This document shows, one piece after another, positions 25,456 to 34,694 of a DNA stretch of 64,000 nucleotides (within the stretch, counting starts at the first letter, position 1; each line of letters begins with the position of its first letter). The DNA lies in NCBI RefSeq assembly GCF_014650335.1, contig NZ_BMUT01000007.1:124001-188000 (forward strand), in the 5' to 3' direction. Source of the DNA: Streptomyces hiroshimensis (lineage in GTDB: Bacteria; Actinomycetota; Actinomycetes; Streptomycetales; Streptomycetaceae). Both the position numbers and the translations under genes were made by a program. The notes beneath the pieces are model-generated. The model was not told the DNA's origin. It was given only the letters and a program-made list of their open reading frames with translations, and did not search any database.

Positions 25456-25673
25456 CGGCGGCAGGCCTCCCGGCAGTACGACGAACAGCGAGCTGACGCG
25501 AAGAATCATCGGCCGCCCACCTCGGTGGGCGTCAATCCGCCGGGGGTCCCGACCGGCCTGGGCCTGCGACGTAGGACCGGGGAAGTCGGGGTCGCCCCGT
25601 GGGCGTCACCGAGGCCGATCGGCTCTAGACTTCAAGGGATCTCCTGTTCATGCCCATTGCGCCGGGGGCCGCC

Positions 25674-25835
25674 GTGAGCGAATTCGCCGAGGCCATGCAG
25701 CAGCGCGTACAGCAGGCCCGGGAGGCCCTCGCGGAGGCCGAGTCGGCCGGGGACGCCTACGAGGTCGCCGTGGCAGCGGATGAGCTGGAGGACGCCCTGC
25801 GTCTGGCCCGCGCCCACGGCGTCGACACCGGCTAG
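25674..25835 (+). CDS. Small helical conserved protein
   Basis: 53 residues, MSEFAEAMQQRVQQAREALA then EAESAGDAYEVAVAADELED, strongly amphipathic and probably a single coiled-coil hairpin. The GTG at 25674 has GGGGG upstream; an ATG at 25650 in frame is an alternative. I know it only as a short conserved Streptomyces hypothetical. Function unknown. Confidence 0.6.
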   Translation: MSEFAEAMQQRVQQAREALAEAESAGDAYEVAVAADELEDALRLARAHGVDTG

Positions 25836-25859
25836 TCCACGCGGGCTAGTCCACGCGGG

Positions 25860-27389
25860 CTAGAGGTCGTTCCCCGCGTACGAGAGGTTGAAGCTCTTGT
25901 TGGCCAGGGGGAAGTCGGGGACGATCGTGTCCGCCAGGGCCACGGGCAGGGCGGGCCAGTTGAAGAAGGACGGGTCGACGGTCTTGACACGGGTGAGCGC
26001 GTCACCGGCCCCGAGTTCGACCCGTGTGGTGATGGTGCCGCGCCAGCCCTCCACGATGCCGACGCCGGCGCGGCGGGTGCTGCGGGCGAACAGCGCGGGC
26101 CAGGCGAGCGAGGTCCCGGTCGTCCGGCCCGCCGTGAGCCCCGCTGCGAGCCGCTCGGCCATCGCCAGCGACGTCTCGATCTCCTCGGCCCGTACGAGGA
26201 AGCGGGCCAGGACGTCCCCGGTGGTGTGGACGGGGATGGTGAACGCCCCGGCGTGGTCGTGGAAGGGGTGGCTCACCCGGGCGTCGGCGGACAGGCCGCT
26301 GGCCCGGGCCACGTAGCCGAGGCAGCCCAGGTCGCGGGCCGCGGCGATGCCGAGGCGGGCGGTGCCGGTGAAGCGGTCGCGCACGGTGCTGTGGCCGAGG
26401 GCGAGCGTGACGATGTCGCGGATCTCCCGGCCCAGTTCCGCGAGCCGGGCCGATCCGGGCACGGTGTGCAGGACGGAGCCGCCGGGTACGACGCCGCCGC
26501 GCAGCAGCCGGTGGCCGGTGACCTCGTGGTTGAGGCGCAGCAGGCGCTCGCGGACGTGCTGGGCGCGGGCGCTGAGGATGCCGTGGCCGACGTCGTTGCA
26601 GAGGGCGCCGAGGTCGGCGACGTGGTTGTGGAGGCGTTCGAGTTCGAGGAGGAGCGCGCGGGCGCGGCGGGCGTCCACGGGAACGTGCGCGCCGGTGGCC
26701 TCCTCCACGGCGAGGCAGTAGGCGAGGGCGTGGCCGACGGCGGTGTCGCCGCTGATGCGTTCGGCGAGCGGCAGGCCCTGCTCGGGGGTGCGGCCCTCGA
26801 AGAGCTTCTCGATGCCTTTGTGGACGAACCACAGGCGGGCCTTGAGCTTGATGATCGTCTCGCCGACGACGGAGAAGCGGAAGTGGCCGGGTTCGATGAT
26901 GCCGGCGTGGACGGGGCCGACGGGGATCTCGTAGACGCCTTCCCCCTCGACCTCCAGGAAGGGGTAGGGGCCCTCGGGTTCGGCGAAGGGCGGGGGCGGC
27001 CCGGCGTCGGGGTGCATCGGGTACCAGCCGCGCGGCCAGTGGAAGTGGCGTACGAGGCGGTGCGGGAGCGGGTGATCCAGCGGCACGATGCCGTGCAGGT
27101 CGCGCATCTCGCGCTCGAAGCGGCCGGCGGGGAAGGAGAGGTGGGCGAGGGTGGGGAGTTCGGGGGCCTTGGGGTCGAGGCGGACGTGCAGTTCGGTGCG
27201 GGTGTCGGGCGGCCCGGCCACGAAGAGGTAGACGACGCGGACGGCCCGGCCGCCCGGCTCGTCGGCGCTGTCGTGGTGGGCGGCGACGAGGGCGAGGCGG
27301 TGGCCGCCGCCGAGCAGGTCGGCGGCTCTGCCGGGGAGGTCGGCGGGGCCGATGTCGGTGACGGTGCGGTGTGCGGTGCCCGGTTGCAT
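25860..27389 (-). CDS. HycE/NuoCD-like subunit lacking NiFe-ligand cysteines
   Basis: 509 residues, last gene of the operon. Residues about 1-170 match the 30-kDa NuoC-type domain (RLDPKAPELPTLAHLSFPAG, EREMRDLHGIVPLDHPLPH), the rest the 49-kDa/large-subunit domain (GPVHAGIIEPGHFRFSVVGE, WFVHKGIEKLFEGR). Where group-4 NiFe hydrogenases have RxCGxCxxxH, this has RISGDTAVGH; where they have DPCxxC near the C-terminus, it has NLSYAGND. All four metal ligands are missing, as in complex I, so it should not be a hydrogenase. It probably docks the NuoB-like subunit and lines an electron-acceptor pocket. Confidence 0.88.
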   Translation of the reverse strand: MQPGTAHRTVTDIGPADLPGRAADLLGGGHRLALVAAHHDSADEPGGRAVRVVYLFVAGPPDTRTELHVRLDPKAPELPTLAHLSFPAGRFEREMRDLHGIVPLDHPLPHRLVRHFHWPRGWYPMHPDAGPPPPFAEPEGPYPFLEVEGEGVYEIPVGPVHAGIIEPGHFRFSVVGETIIKLKARLWFVHKGIEKLFEGRTPEQGLPLAERISGDTAVGHALAYCLAVEEATGAHVPVDARRARALLLELERLHNHVADLGALCNDVGHGILSARAQHVRERLLRLNHEVTGHRLLRGGVVPGGSVLHTVPGSARLAELGREIRDIVTLALGHSTVRDRFTGTARLGIAAARDLGCLGYVARASGLSADARVSHPFHDHAGAFTIPVHTTGDVLARFLVRAEEIETSLAMAERLAAGLTAGRTTGTSLAWPALFARSTRRAGVGIVEGWRGTITTRVELGAGDALTRVKTVDPSFFNWPALPVALADTIVPDFPLANKSFNLSYAGNDL

Positions 27390-27391
27390 GG

Positions 27392-29302
27392 TCAGTGGCC
27401 TCCGATGATCTCGCCGGCCTCGGTCAGGAGGGCGGTGAGGGGGCCGGTGGTGACGCCGAGTGCCGCGCAGGCGGCCAGTCCGGCGACCAGGGGTGCCGCG
27501 GCGTCCGCGCCGAGCGGTACGGGCTCCTCCTCGTCGTCCTCGCCCGGCGGTGGTCCCAGGAGCATGCGGGAGGTGCGCGCGGCCAGGGCGGCGAAGGCGA
27601 TGAGCATCAGGACGAGGGCGGCGGCGACGGCCCAGCGGGGGCCGGAGAGGAAGCCGGCCCGGAAGAGGCCCAGTTCGGAGGCGAAGAGGCCGAACGGCGG
27701 GAACCCCAGCAGGGCGATGACGGCCGCGGCGAAGGCGGTGCCGAGGCAGGGCGCGTGGGCGAGCAGCCCGCGGATCCTGCCGATCCGGGTGGTTCCGCAC
27801 AGCCGTGCGATGTGGCCGGAGGCGCAGAACGCCACCGTCTTGGCGAGCCCGTGGCCGGCCATGTGCAGCAGGACCGCGGACAGGGCGAGCGGGCTGCCCA
27901 CGGCGGCGCCGAGGGCGATCAGGCTCATGTGCTCCATGCTGGAGTAGGCCAGCATGCGCTTGCAGTCGCGCTGGGCCAGCAGGAGGGCGGCGGCGAGGGC
28001 GAGGGTGGCCAGGGCGACGCCGGCGAGCAGGGTGCGGGTGAAGCCGGCGCCGAGGGCCGCGTCCGCGATGACCTTGTAGCGCAGGAGTGCTGCGAAGGCG
28101 ACGGAGAGCAGGACCCCGGACATCAGGGCGGAGACGGGCGCGGGGGCCTGGCTGTGGGCGTCGGGCAGCCAGGCGTGCAGGGGGGCGAGGCCGGCCTTGG
28201 CGCCGAAGCCGAGGACGACGAGGCCGGTGGCCAGCCGGGTGACGGAGGGGTCGAGCCGGTCCGCGCGGGCGGCGAGGATCTGCCAGTCCAGGGCGTACGC
28301 CTCGGGGATGCCGGCCTGGCGGGCCGCGTAGTAGAGCAGCACGGTGCCGAGGAAGGCCAGGGCGATGCCGGCCGAGCAGATCACCACGTACTTCCAGGCG
28401 GCTTCGACCGAGGCGCGGGTGCGCCGGTGGCCGACGAGGAAGGCGGTGACGATGGTCGTGGCCTCGATGGCGACCCACAGGACGCCGAGGTTGGCGGCGA
28501 GGACCGCGGCGCTCATGGCGGCGAGGAAGGCGTGGATCAGCAGGTGGTAGCGGCGGGCGGCGGGGAGGTCGGTGCGCTCGTGGGCGAGGTGGGCGGGGTT
28601 GGCGGCGCAGGCCAGGCAGGCGACCGCGCCGACGGTGAGCAGCATCCACACGGTCAGCGCGTCGGCGCGCAGCAGCCGCCCGTAGGCGGTGACGGGCCCG
28701 TCGTCGGGGACGGTGCAGGCGAGGACGGCCCCGCAGGTGAGGATCGCGAACGGCGAGACGAGCCCCAGGCGCCCGGTGAGCGGACGCGGCACGGCTCCGG
28801 CCGCCTCGGGGCGCGCGACGCGGGGCGCGTCACGGGGTCGCGGGGGGACGACGCCGACCCGTCCCGTGCCGGAGCGGGGCGGTACGACGGACCCCGCACC
28901 GCGGCGCTCGGGTGCGGCGGATCCGTCCGGCCCCGGGCCCGGCCAGGCGGATGTCACGGAGCCCGGGCCCGGGCGAGGGGAGCCGTCGGGCCCGGTGCCC
29001 GGGCCGGGAGGAGCGACGGATCCCGTACCGGGCCCAGCAGGCGTCGCGGTCCCCGGGCCGTCGCCCCGGGTGCCCGTCGGGCTCCCGTGGTGCACGGACT
29101 CGTCCGTCCGGCCGCCCGGACGGAGGACGAGGGTGGCCACGGGCGCCGCGGCGCCGCGCCGGCGCGGCGTCCGGTGGGCGAGGGCGGCGACCCCGGCGCG
29201 CGCCTTCGCGCCGCGCAGGCCGGAGGCGGCGTACGCGGCGGAGGTGGCGAGCGGTACCGCGATGGGGGCGGTCAGCAGCAGTGCGGTGGTGGCGTGCGTC
29301 AT
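27392..29302 (-). CDS. HyfF/HycQ-like antiporter-type membrane subunit with long Pro-Gly insert
   Basis: 636 residues related to NuoN/NuoL/MrpD proton-conducting subunits: about 12-14 helices, the helix-5 glutamate in LWVAIEATTIVTAFLVGH, and the lysine in LGFGAKAGLAPLHAWLPD. Between the first and second helix sits an odd insert, about residues 40-175, rich in Pro, Gly, Arg and Ser with repeated GPGTGS-like pieces; relatives lack it. A single base overlaps the stop of the preceding gene (TGATG), so the two are coupled. Predicted to move protons as part of the complex. Confidence 0.88.
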   Translation of the reverse strand: MTHATTALLLTAPIAVPLATSAAYAASGLRGAKARAGVAALAHRTPRRRGAAAPVATLVLRPGGRTDESVHHGSPTGTRGDGPGTATPAGPGTGSVAPPGPGTGPDGSPRPGPGSVTSAWPGPGPDGSAAPERRGAGSVVPPRSGTGRVGVVPPRPRDAPRVARPEAAGAVPRPLTGRLGLVSPFAILTCGAVLACTVPDDGPVTAYGRLLRADALTVWMLLTVGAVACLACAANPAHLAHERTDLPAARRYHLLIHAFLAAMSAAVLAANLGVLWVAIEATTIVTAFLVGHRRTRASVEAAWKYVVICSAGIALAFLGTVLLYYAARQAGIPEAYALDWQILAARADRLDPSVTRLATGLVVLGFGAKAGLAPLHAWLPDAHSQAPAPVSALMSGVLLSVAFAALLRYKVIADAALGAGFTRTLLAGVALATLALAAALLLAQRDCKRMLAYSSMEHMSLIALGAAVGSPLALSAVLLHMAGHGLAKTVAFCASGHIARLCGTTRIGRIRGLLAHAPCLGTAFAAAVIALLGFPPFGLFASELGLFRAGFLSGPRWAVAAALVLMLIAFAALAARTSRMLLGPPPGEDDEEEPVPLGADAAAPLVAGLAACAALGVTTGPLTALLTEAGEIIGGH

Positions 29303-30000
29303 CAGTCGCGTAGCTCCCGCAGGTCGTCGATGCCGGTGCCGCCGAAGGCGGCCCGCATCCGGGTGGTGAGGATCTGCAGGACGAGAACGGCGAGGAGGAC
29401 GTCGAAGGACACGCCGAGTTCGACGATCAGGGGGACTCCGGAGGCGGCGAGGAAGGCAGTGGCGGTGATGCCGTTGTCCAGCAGCAGGAAGCCGACCACC
29501 TGGGCCAGCGCGCGGCGGCGCGTGACCAGGGTGAAGAAGCCGATGAGGACGACGGCGAGCCCTACGGGCAGGGCCCGCGTCGCCGGTGTGGGGTGCAGTT
29601 CGACCAGCGGCCGGGACACGGCGTAGGCGAGGAGGGTGAGGAGGGCCGCGCTCAGCAGGGACGCGGCGACGTTGACCAGGGGCCGCGTCTCGCGCGTCTC
29701 GCTGACGTCCTCCTGGTAGTGGGGGTAGGGGCGCCGCGGGGTGCCCGCGGTCAGGGCCCGGAGCATCAGGCGGGGCAGGACCCCGGCCCGCAGCAGGCCG
29801 ACGCCGGCGGCGACGGCGAGCAGCCCGGGGCGGCCCTCGTGCAGGCCGAGCAGGGCGGCGACGGCGGCCAGGGCCACGCCCTGGAGCGCGAAGACCTCGA
29901 CGATCGAGGACAGTTGCCGCAGCCACAGGACGACGACGGCCGCGAGCAGGAACGCGCCGCACGCCAGGTCGAGCAGCTGGGTGTAGACGCTGTCGGTCAT
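29302..30000 (-). CDS. HyfE/HycP-like membrane subunit
   Basis: 232 residues and about seven helices (LLDLACGAFLLAAVVVLWLR, VEVFALQGVALAAVAALLGL, VVGFLLLDNGITATAFLAAS). HyfE subunits correspond to NuoK plus additional helices. A cytoplasmic loop PYPHYQEDVSETRETRPLVN separates the halves. The ATG at 30000 has GAGGGA at good distance; a GTG at 30015 overlapping the previous gene would add five residues. It overlaps the next gene by one base. Confidence 0.85.
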   Translation of the reverse strand: MTDSVYTQLLDLACGAFLLAAVVVLWLRQLSSIVEVFALQGVALAAVAALLGLHEGRPGLLAVAAGVGLLRAGVLPRLMLRALTAGTPRRPYPHYQEDVSETRETRPLVNVAASLLSAALLTLLAYAVSRPLVELHPTPATRALPVGLAVVLIGFFTLVTRRRALAQVVGFLLLDNGITATAFLAASGVPLIVELGVSFDVLLAVLVLQILTTRMRAAFGGTGIDDLRELRD

Positions 30001-30011
30001 GTGTCCCTCAC

Positions 30012-30977
30012 TCACTCTCCCGTGAGGAAGTAGGAGGCGGTCACCGCGAGGAGCGCCAGCAGGAAGGATCCGGCCAGCAGCTCGGGCACGCGGAAGAGCC
30101 GCAGCTTGGCCCAGAACACCTCGGCCGCGGCGAGGGCCGCGCCCAGCAGGGCGACCTTCAGCGCGAGCAGGACGAGGGCGAGGGCGAGGGCCGCCGGGGA
30201 GGCGGTCGTGGCGATGCCCCAGGGGGCGGACAGCGAGGCGAGCAGGCCCAGCAGCACGGTCAGCCGCATCTGGGAGCCGAGTTCGACCAGGGCGAGGTCG
30301 GGTCCGGCGTACTCCAGCACCATCGCCTCGTGGACCATCGTCAGTTCCAGGTGGGTGGCCGGGTTGTCCACCGGCAGCCGGCCGGTCTCGGCGAGGACGG
30401 CGACGGCCAGGGCGGCGGTGGCGAGCAGCCCCGCCGGGGAGGCGAGGCGGACCGGGTCGTGGATGCCGCCGGAGACGATGGCGGACAGGTTCGTCGACCC
30501 CGTCGGTATCGACAGGGCGAACACCGCGAGGAGGATCGTCGGTTCGACGAGGGCGGCCACGGTCATCTCGCGGGAGGCGCCCATCCCGCCGAAGGCGGTG
30601 CCGGTGTCCAGCCCGGCGAGGGCCAGGGCGACGGTGCCGAGTCCGAGCAGGGCCACGACGAGGATGAGGTCGGCGCTGCCGCTGACGGGCGTGACGGTCG
30701 AGGCCAGCGGGACGAGCGCGGCGACGACGGCCGTGGTCGCGACCAGCAGCAGGGGTGCCGTGCGGAAGGCCGGGCCGGTGCCCACGGGGGTGATGGCCTC
30801 CTTGCGCAGCAGCTTGCGCAGGTCGCGCCAGGGCTGGATAACGCCGGGCCCGGCCCGGCCCTCCATCAGCGCCCGTACCTGCCGCATCAGCCCGGCGAGC
30901 AGGGGTGCCCCGGCGACCACCAGGGCGACCTGGGCGGTCACCGCGGCCGTTCCGGTGGCGGTCATGGTGCCGTTCAC
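30012..30977 (-). CDS. HyfC/HycD/NuoH-like membrane subunit
   Basis: 321 residues, about eight helices, homologous to complex I NuoH that links the hydrophilic arm to the membrane arm. Family marks: GPGVIQPWRDLRKLLRKEAI (amphipathic loop at the interface), ETGRLPVDNPATHLELTMVH and EAMVLEYAGPDLALVELGSQ, with the conserved acidic residues of the E-channel kept. The GTG at 30977 has GGAG six bases ahead. It lies 25 bases after the end of the HyfB-like gene. Confidence 0.9.
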   Translation of the reverse strand: MNGTMTATGTAAVTAQVALVVAGAPLLAGLMRQVRALMEGRAGPGVIQPWRDLRKLLRKEAITPVGTGPAFRTAPLLLVATTAVVAALVPLASTVTPVSGSADLILVVALLGLGTVALALAGLDTGTAFGGMGASREMTVAALVEPTILLAVFALSIPTGSTNLSAIVSGGIHDPVRLASPAGLLATAALAVAVLAETGRLPVDNPATHLELTMVHEAMVLEYAGPDLALVELGSQMRLTVLLGLLASLSAPWGIATTASPAALALALVLLALKVALLGAALAAAEVFWAKLRLFRVPELLAGSFLLALLAVTASYFLTGE

Positions 30978-31002
30978 GGCGTCTCCTCGTGCGAGGTGGC
31001 GC

Positions 31003-33036
31003 TCACCAGCCGACCGCCAGGGCCAGCAGGAGAGCGACGAGACCGAAGAACCCGTAGCCGAGGTAGCGGTGCACGCTGCCGGGGGCCAGCCGGCGCGCGG
31101 CCCGGCCCACGGCCAGAGCGGCGGCCAGGACGGGGCGGTAGAGGCGGTGTTCGATCCGGTCGGGGACGATGCGCTGGAAGCGCACGCGTTCCACGAGGTA
31201 GGCGGATTCGCGCACCGGGGTGACGTTCACGTCCTGCTCGGGGTCCAGGACGTCGTCGAAGACCCGCTGCAGGGGCTCGGCGAAGGAGGTCGCGGTGTAC
31301 GACATGCGGGGGGTGGGGGCGCCGCCCCCGCAGTCCCACAGCCGCGCGTTCGTACGGCGTCCGCGACGGGTCGTCAGGCGGATGAGGGCGGCCGCGGCGA
31401 CGACGCCCGCGAGCAGCGCCGCGGTCACCCACAGCGGGGACAGGGAGGCGGCGACCCTGTCCAGCCGCAGTTCCAGGCCGCCGCCCGCCAGGGGGCGGCC
31501 GCCGTGGAGGCCTGCCGCGGCGACGGCTCGTGACAGGCTGTTGCCCAGGGTGCCGGGGACGAGCGCGAGGGCCGTGCAGCCGATGGCGAGCAGGCCCATG
31601 CCGAGGTGCATCAGGGGCGGGCTCTCCTCCGCCGAGGCCGCCCCTGCGCTGCGGGCCCGGGCGAAGAAGCCGACGCCGAGGGCCTTGACGAACACGGCGG
31701 CGGCCAGCCCGGCGGACAGGGCGATGACCGCCACCGCCAGCGGCAGCACGATGGCCGTGGACACCCCGGGCACGGTCATGCCGTGGATGAGGGACTGCAG
31801 CAGCAGCCACTCGCTGAGGAAGCCGTTGCCCGGCGGGAGCGCGACCGCGGACAGCGAGGACACCGCGAAGAACCCCGCGGTGGCCGGCATCCTGGCGCGC
31901 AGCCCGCCCATCCGGTCGAGGTCGCGCAGCCCCGTGGCCCGTACGACGGAGCCGGCCGCGCAGAAGAGCAGGGCCTTGAAGACCGCGTGGTTGGTGACGT
32001 GCAGGAGGGCCGCGGCCAGGGCGAGGGCGGCGGGGACCGGATAGCCCGACGAGGCGAACAGCCCCGCCGCGCCCACCCCGATGAGGACCAGGCCCAGGTT
32101 CTCCGACGTCGAGTAGGCGAGCAGGCGCTTGAGGTCGGAGGCCATGGCCGCCTGCAGGATGCCGTAGACGGCCGACAGGGCGCCCGTCGCGAGGACCAGC
32201 AGCCACCCCCAGCCCGGTCCGCCGCCCAGCAGTTCGAAGTCCACGCGGATGATGCCGTAGGCGCCCAGGTTCACCATCGCCGTGCTCATCAGCGCCGAGA
32301 CGTTGCTCGGCGCCTCGGGGTGGGCCCGGGGCAGCCAGGGGTGCAGGGGCACCATGCCCGCCTTGGACGCGAACGCGGCGGCGACCAGGACGAAGACCGC
32401 GCCGCGCGCGCCGGGCGACATGCCGGCCGCCCCTTCGCGCAGCTGCGCGAACGTCTCGCCGCCCGCGCCCGCGGCGAAGAGCGCGAGCCCCGCCAGCAGC
32501 AGGACGAGCCCTACGTGCGTCATCACCGCGTACCACACGCCGGCCTCGCGGACGGTGGAGCGCTCGCGCTGCTCGGCCAGGACGAGGACCAGCGACGTGA
32601 CCGCCATGCCCTCCCACAGCAGCAGGAAGGACGAGACGGAGGCGGCGGCCGGGACCAGGACCAGGGTCAGGGCGAACACCGGCAGGGACGACTGCACGCC
32701 GCGGGAAGCGGTGCCGCGCGGGCCGCGGCCGCAGGCGTAGCCGATCCCGTAGACGGCGACCGCGAGCACCACGGCACCGGCGACGGCCATGAACAGGCCC
32801 GAGAGGGCGTCGACGGCCAGGTGCAGCCCGGCCAGGGGCAGCAGGCCCGGCAGGTACGCGGACCAGCGGGCGCCTCCCAGCGCCGCGACCCCGCCCGCCA
32901 TCCCGGCGCCGCCCAGGCCCGCCGTGCACAGCCCCACGGTGACGATGCGGGCCCGGGTGGGCAGGAGCATCCCCGCCAGCACTCCGGCACCGGCGAGGCC
33001 CGTGGCCACGACGGTCGCGGACTCGGCTGGGCTCAT
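31003..33036 (-). CDS. HyfB/NuoL-like antiporter-type subunit
   Basis: 677 residues with about 16 helices. Proton-path residues are visible: the helix-5 glutamate in SFLLLWEGMAVTSLVLVL and the lysine in AAFASKAGMVPLHPWLPRAH; the helix SDLKRLLAYSTSENLGLVLI is also typical. The C-terminal extension DCGGGAPTPRMSYTATSFAE followed by QRVFDDVLDPEQDVNV is the HyfB-specific cytoplasmic/tail part. Expected to pump protons (or sodium) in the complex. A 97-bp gap separates it from the first gene. Confidence 0.9.
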   Translation of the reverse strand: MSPAESATVVATGLAGAGVLAGMLLPTRARIVTVGLCTAGLGGAGMAGGVAALGGARWSAYLPGLLPLAGLHLAVDALSGLFMAVAGAVVLAVAVYGIGYACGRGPRGTASRGVQSSLPVFALTLVLVPAAASVSSFLLLWEGMAVTSLVLVLAEQRERSTVREAGVWYAVMTHVGLVLLLAGLALFAAGAGGETFAQLREGAAGMSPGARGAVFVLVAAAFASKAGMVPLHPWLPRAHPEAPSNVSALMSTAMVNLGAYGIIRVDFELLGGGPGWGWLLVLATGALSAVYGILQAAMASDLKRLLAYSTSENLGLVLIGVGAAGLFASSGYPVPAALALAAALLHVTNHAVFKALLFCAAGSVVRATGLRDLDRMGGLRARMPATAGFFAVSSLSAVALPPGNGFLSEWLLLQSLIHGMTVPGVSTAIVLPLAVAVIALSAGLAAAVFVKALGVGFFARARSAGAASAEESPPLMHLGMGLLAIGCTALALVPGTLGNSLSRAVAAAGLHGGRPLAGGGLELRLDRVAASLSPLWVTAALLAGVVAAAALIRLTTRRGRRTNARLWDCGGGAPTPRMSYTATSFAEPLQRVFDDVLDPEQDVNVTPVRESAYLVERVRFQRIVPDRIEHRLYRPVLAAALAVGRAARRLAPGSVHRYLGYGFFGLVALLLALAVGW

Positions 33037-33133
33037 GCGGCGTTCCCTGCGGGGGCGGCGGCGCGGGGGCGGGTGCCGACGCGGGTGCCTATCGGGCCGC
33101 CGCCGGCCGCGGGTCTCCCGCGGCCGTACGCGC

Positions 33134-33616
33134 TCACCGGCCCGTCACGGCGCGCAGCGCCGCCACGATCTGCTCCGGCTCCGGCGGGCAGCCCGGCACC
33201 CTCAGGTCGACGGGGACGACGTCCCCCACCGCGCCCTCCACGCCGTGGCCGCCGGCGAACTCACCGCAGTCGACGGCGCAGTCGCCGACGGCGACCACCA
33301 GGCGGGGGCGGGGCATCGCGGCGACGGTGCGGCGCAGCGGCTCGGCCATGTTGCGGGTGACGGGGCCGGTCACGAGGGCCACGTCGGCGTGGCGGGGCGA
33401 GGCCACCAGGCGGGCCCCGTAGCGCTCGGCGTCGTACACCGGCCCGAAGGCCGCCGCGATCTCGATCTCGCAGCCGTTGCAGGAGCCTGCGTCGATGCAG
33501 CGCACGTGGGCCGAGCCGGCCAGCTCCGCGGCGCCGGGCGGCAGGTCGCCCGCCGGGCGCGGCGGGGCGTCCTCGGCCACCCGTCCGGTTTCACGGATCT
33601 TGCGCAGCAGGCTCAT
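33134..33616 (-). CDS. NuoB/HycG-like iron-sulfur subunit
   Basis: 160 residues, first gene of the operon, with GAGGGA upstream of the ATG. It carries a proximal [4Fe-4S] cluster: C46 and C49 in DAGSCNGCEIEI, C113 in VAVGDCAVDC and C143 in RVPGCPPEPEQI. Short N-terminal tail with no membrane helix. It should pass electrons next to the HycE-like subunit. No ferredoxin-type (HyfA/HyfH) or flavoprotein subunit and no hydrogenase maturation gene is encoded here, so the electron donor must come from elsewhere. Confidence 0.9.
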   Translation of the reverse strand: MSLLRKIRETGRVAEDAPPRPAGDLPPGAAELAGSAHVRCIDAGSCNGCEIEIAAAFGPVYDAERYGARLVASPRHADVALVTGPVTRNMAEPLRRTVAAMPRPRLVVAVGDCAVDCGEFAGGHGVEGAVGDVVPVDLRVPGCPPEPEQIVAALRAVTGR

Positions 33617-34102
33617 GCGGGTTCCCTCACCTCGGCGTCGGTGTCCCTGTCGGTGTCCTTCACGAAGGTGTGGCGGCCGTCTCCCGCCGTCACAGCGCGC
33701 AATCGCGCCGAGAGACGGCCGCCGGTCGGAAGGGCCGCGACGGCCCGCGCGGACGGCGGTCGGTAGCCCGGTCCGGCGCCCCGCGGATTCCGCCGTCGGC
33801 CGGTTCCGGGCCCGCCGGCGCTCCGGGTGGGATCGTCGTACGGCCTTCGGCAGCCCTGCTTGCATGAGGACTGGTCTGGCCGGGTCAACGGCCGCGCGGG
33901 GCCGCGGTCACGGGTGGGGAGGGGCCCCGTCCCCTGGGTGTGACATTGCGGACGCCTGGGACGGATGAGTCGAATTCACTTGTCACGCACGGGCGGAGAT
34001 TCGCGCCCCGCCCTGACGGACGGTCCGGCCACCGAACGGCGCCGGGCCCGGCGCGCACGGCTCCGCCGGGGTCCGGGGTCCGGGGTCCGGGGTACGGGGC
34101 CC
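33617..34102. other. Intergenic region upstream of the hyf-like operon
   Basis: About 490 bases with no convincing gene. A 7-bp microsatellite (CCGGGGT repeated about four times) is at 34068-34099. The promoter of the six-gene operon is expected here but I could not identify it. Confidence 0.5.
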
Positions 34103-34690
34103 CGTTGCACGGCAGCCTGCGGGGAACGGGCGCACGCCCTTCAAATCCGCCGCGACGGCGAACAATTCCCACGACCGTGACCGCCGGTGCCGCACACGCC
34201 TCAGGCCGGCGGGCTCGGCACCGCCGGACGCCTCGCCGGGGGTGCTCGCCATCGCGGCGGAAACAGACGGCCGACCCCGGCCGAAAGGAACGACAGCCCG
34301 CCCAGAACGGGCACATGCACCCACGAACCCGCCGCCACGGCGCGCAACCCCCAAGGCCGTGACCGGCGGTGCCGCACACACCTCAGGCCGGCCGGCTCGG
34401 CACCGCCGGACACCCCGCCGGAGGTTGCGCGCCATCGCGGCGGAAACAGACGGCCGGCCCCGGCCGAAAAGCACGGCAGCCTGCCCGGAACCGGCGCGTG
34501 CGCATGCACCTACGACACCGCCGCCACGGCGCGCAACCCCCACGGCCGCGACCGGCGGTGCCACACACACCTCAGGCCCGCCGGCTCGGCACCGCCGGAC
34601 ACCCCACCGGGGGTTACTCGCCGTCGCGGCGGAAACAGATGTCCGCCCCCGGCCGGAAGGGACGGCAGCCCGCCGGGAAACGGGCGACCC
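34103..34690. repeat. Imperfect ~185-bp tandem repeat, about 3.3 copies, each with a hairpin
   Basis: Unit starts (CGTGACC or CGCGACC followed by the GGCGGTGCC element) are at 34176, 34358 and 34547, periods 182 and 189; a partial copy covers 34103-34175. Each unit contains CCGGCGGTGCC and, 25 bases later, GGCACCGCCGG (34363-34373 and 34399-34409 in unit 2), an 11-bp inverted repeat kept in the units (one mismatch in unit 1). Further shared blocks are CATCGCGGCGGAAACAGA and CCGCCACGGCGCGCAACC. All six frames are open because of GC content, but periods not divisible by three (182) argue against coding. Confidence 0.85.
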
Positions 34691-34694
34691 GGGG

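Noticed and set aside
25860..33616. Active NiFe hydrogenase or formate hydrogenlyase
   Set aside because: All four NiFe-ligand cysteines are missing in the HycE-like subunit and no maturation or formate dehydrogenase genes are present.
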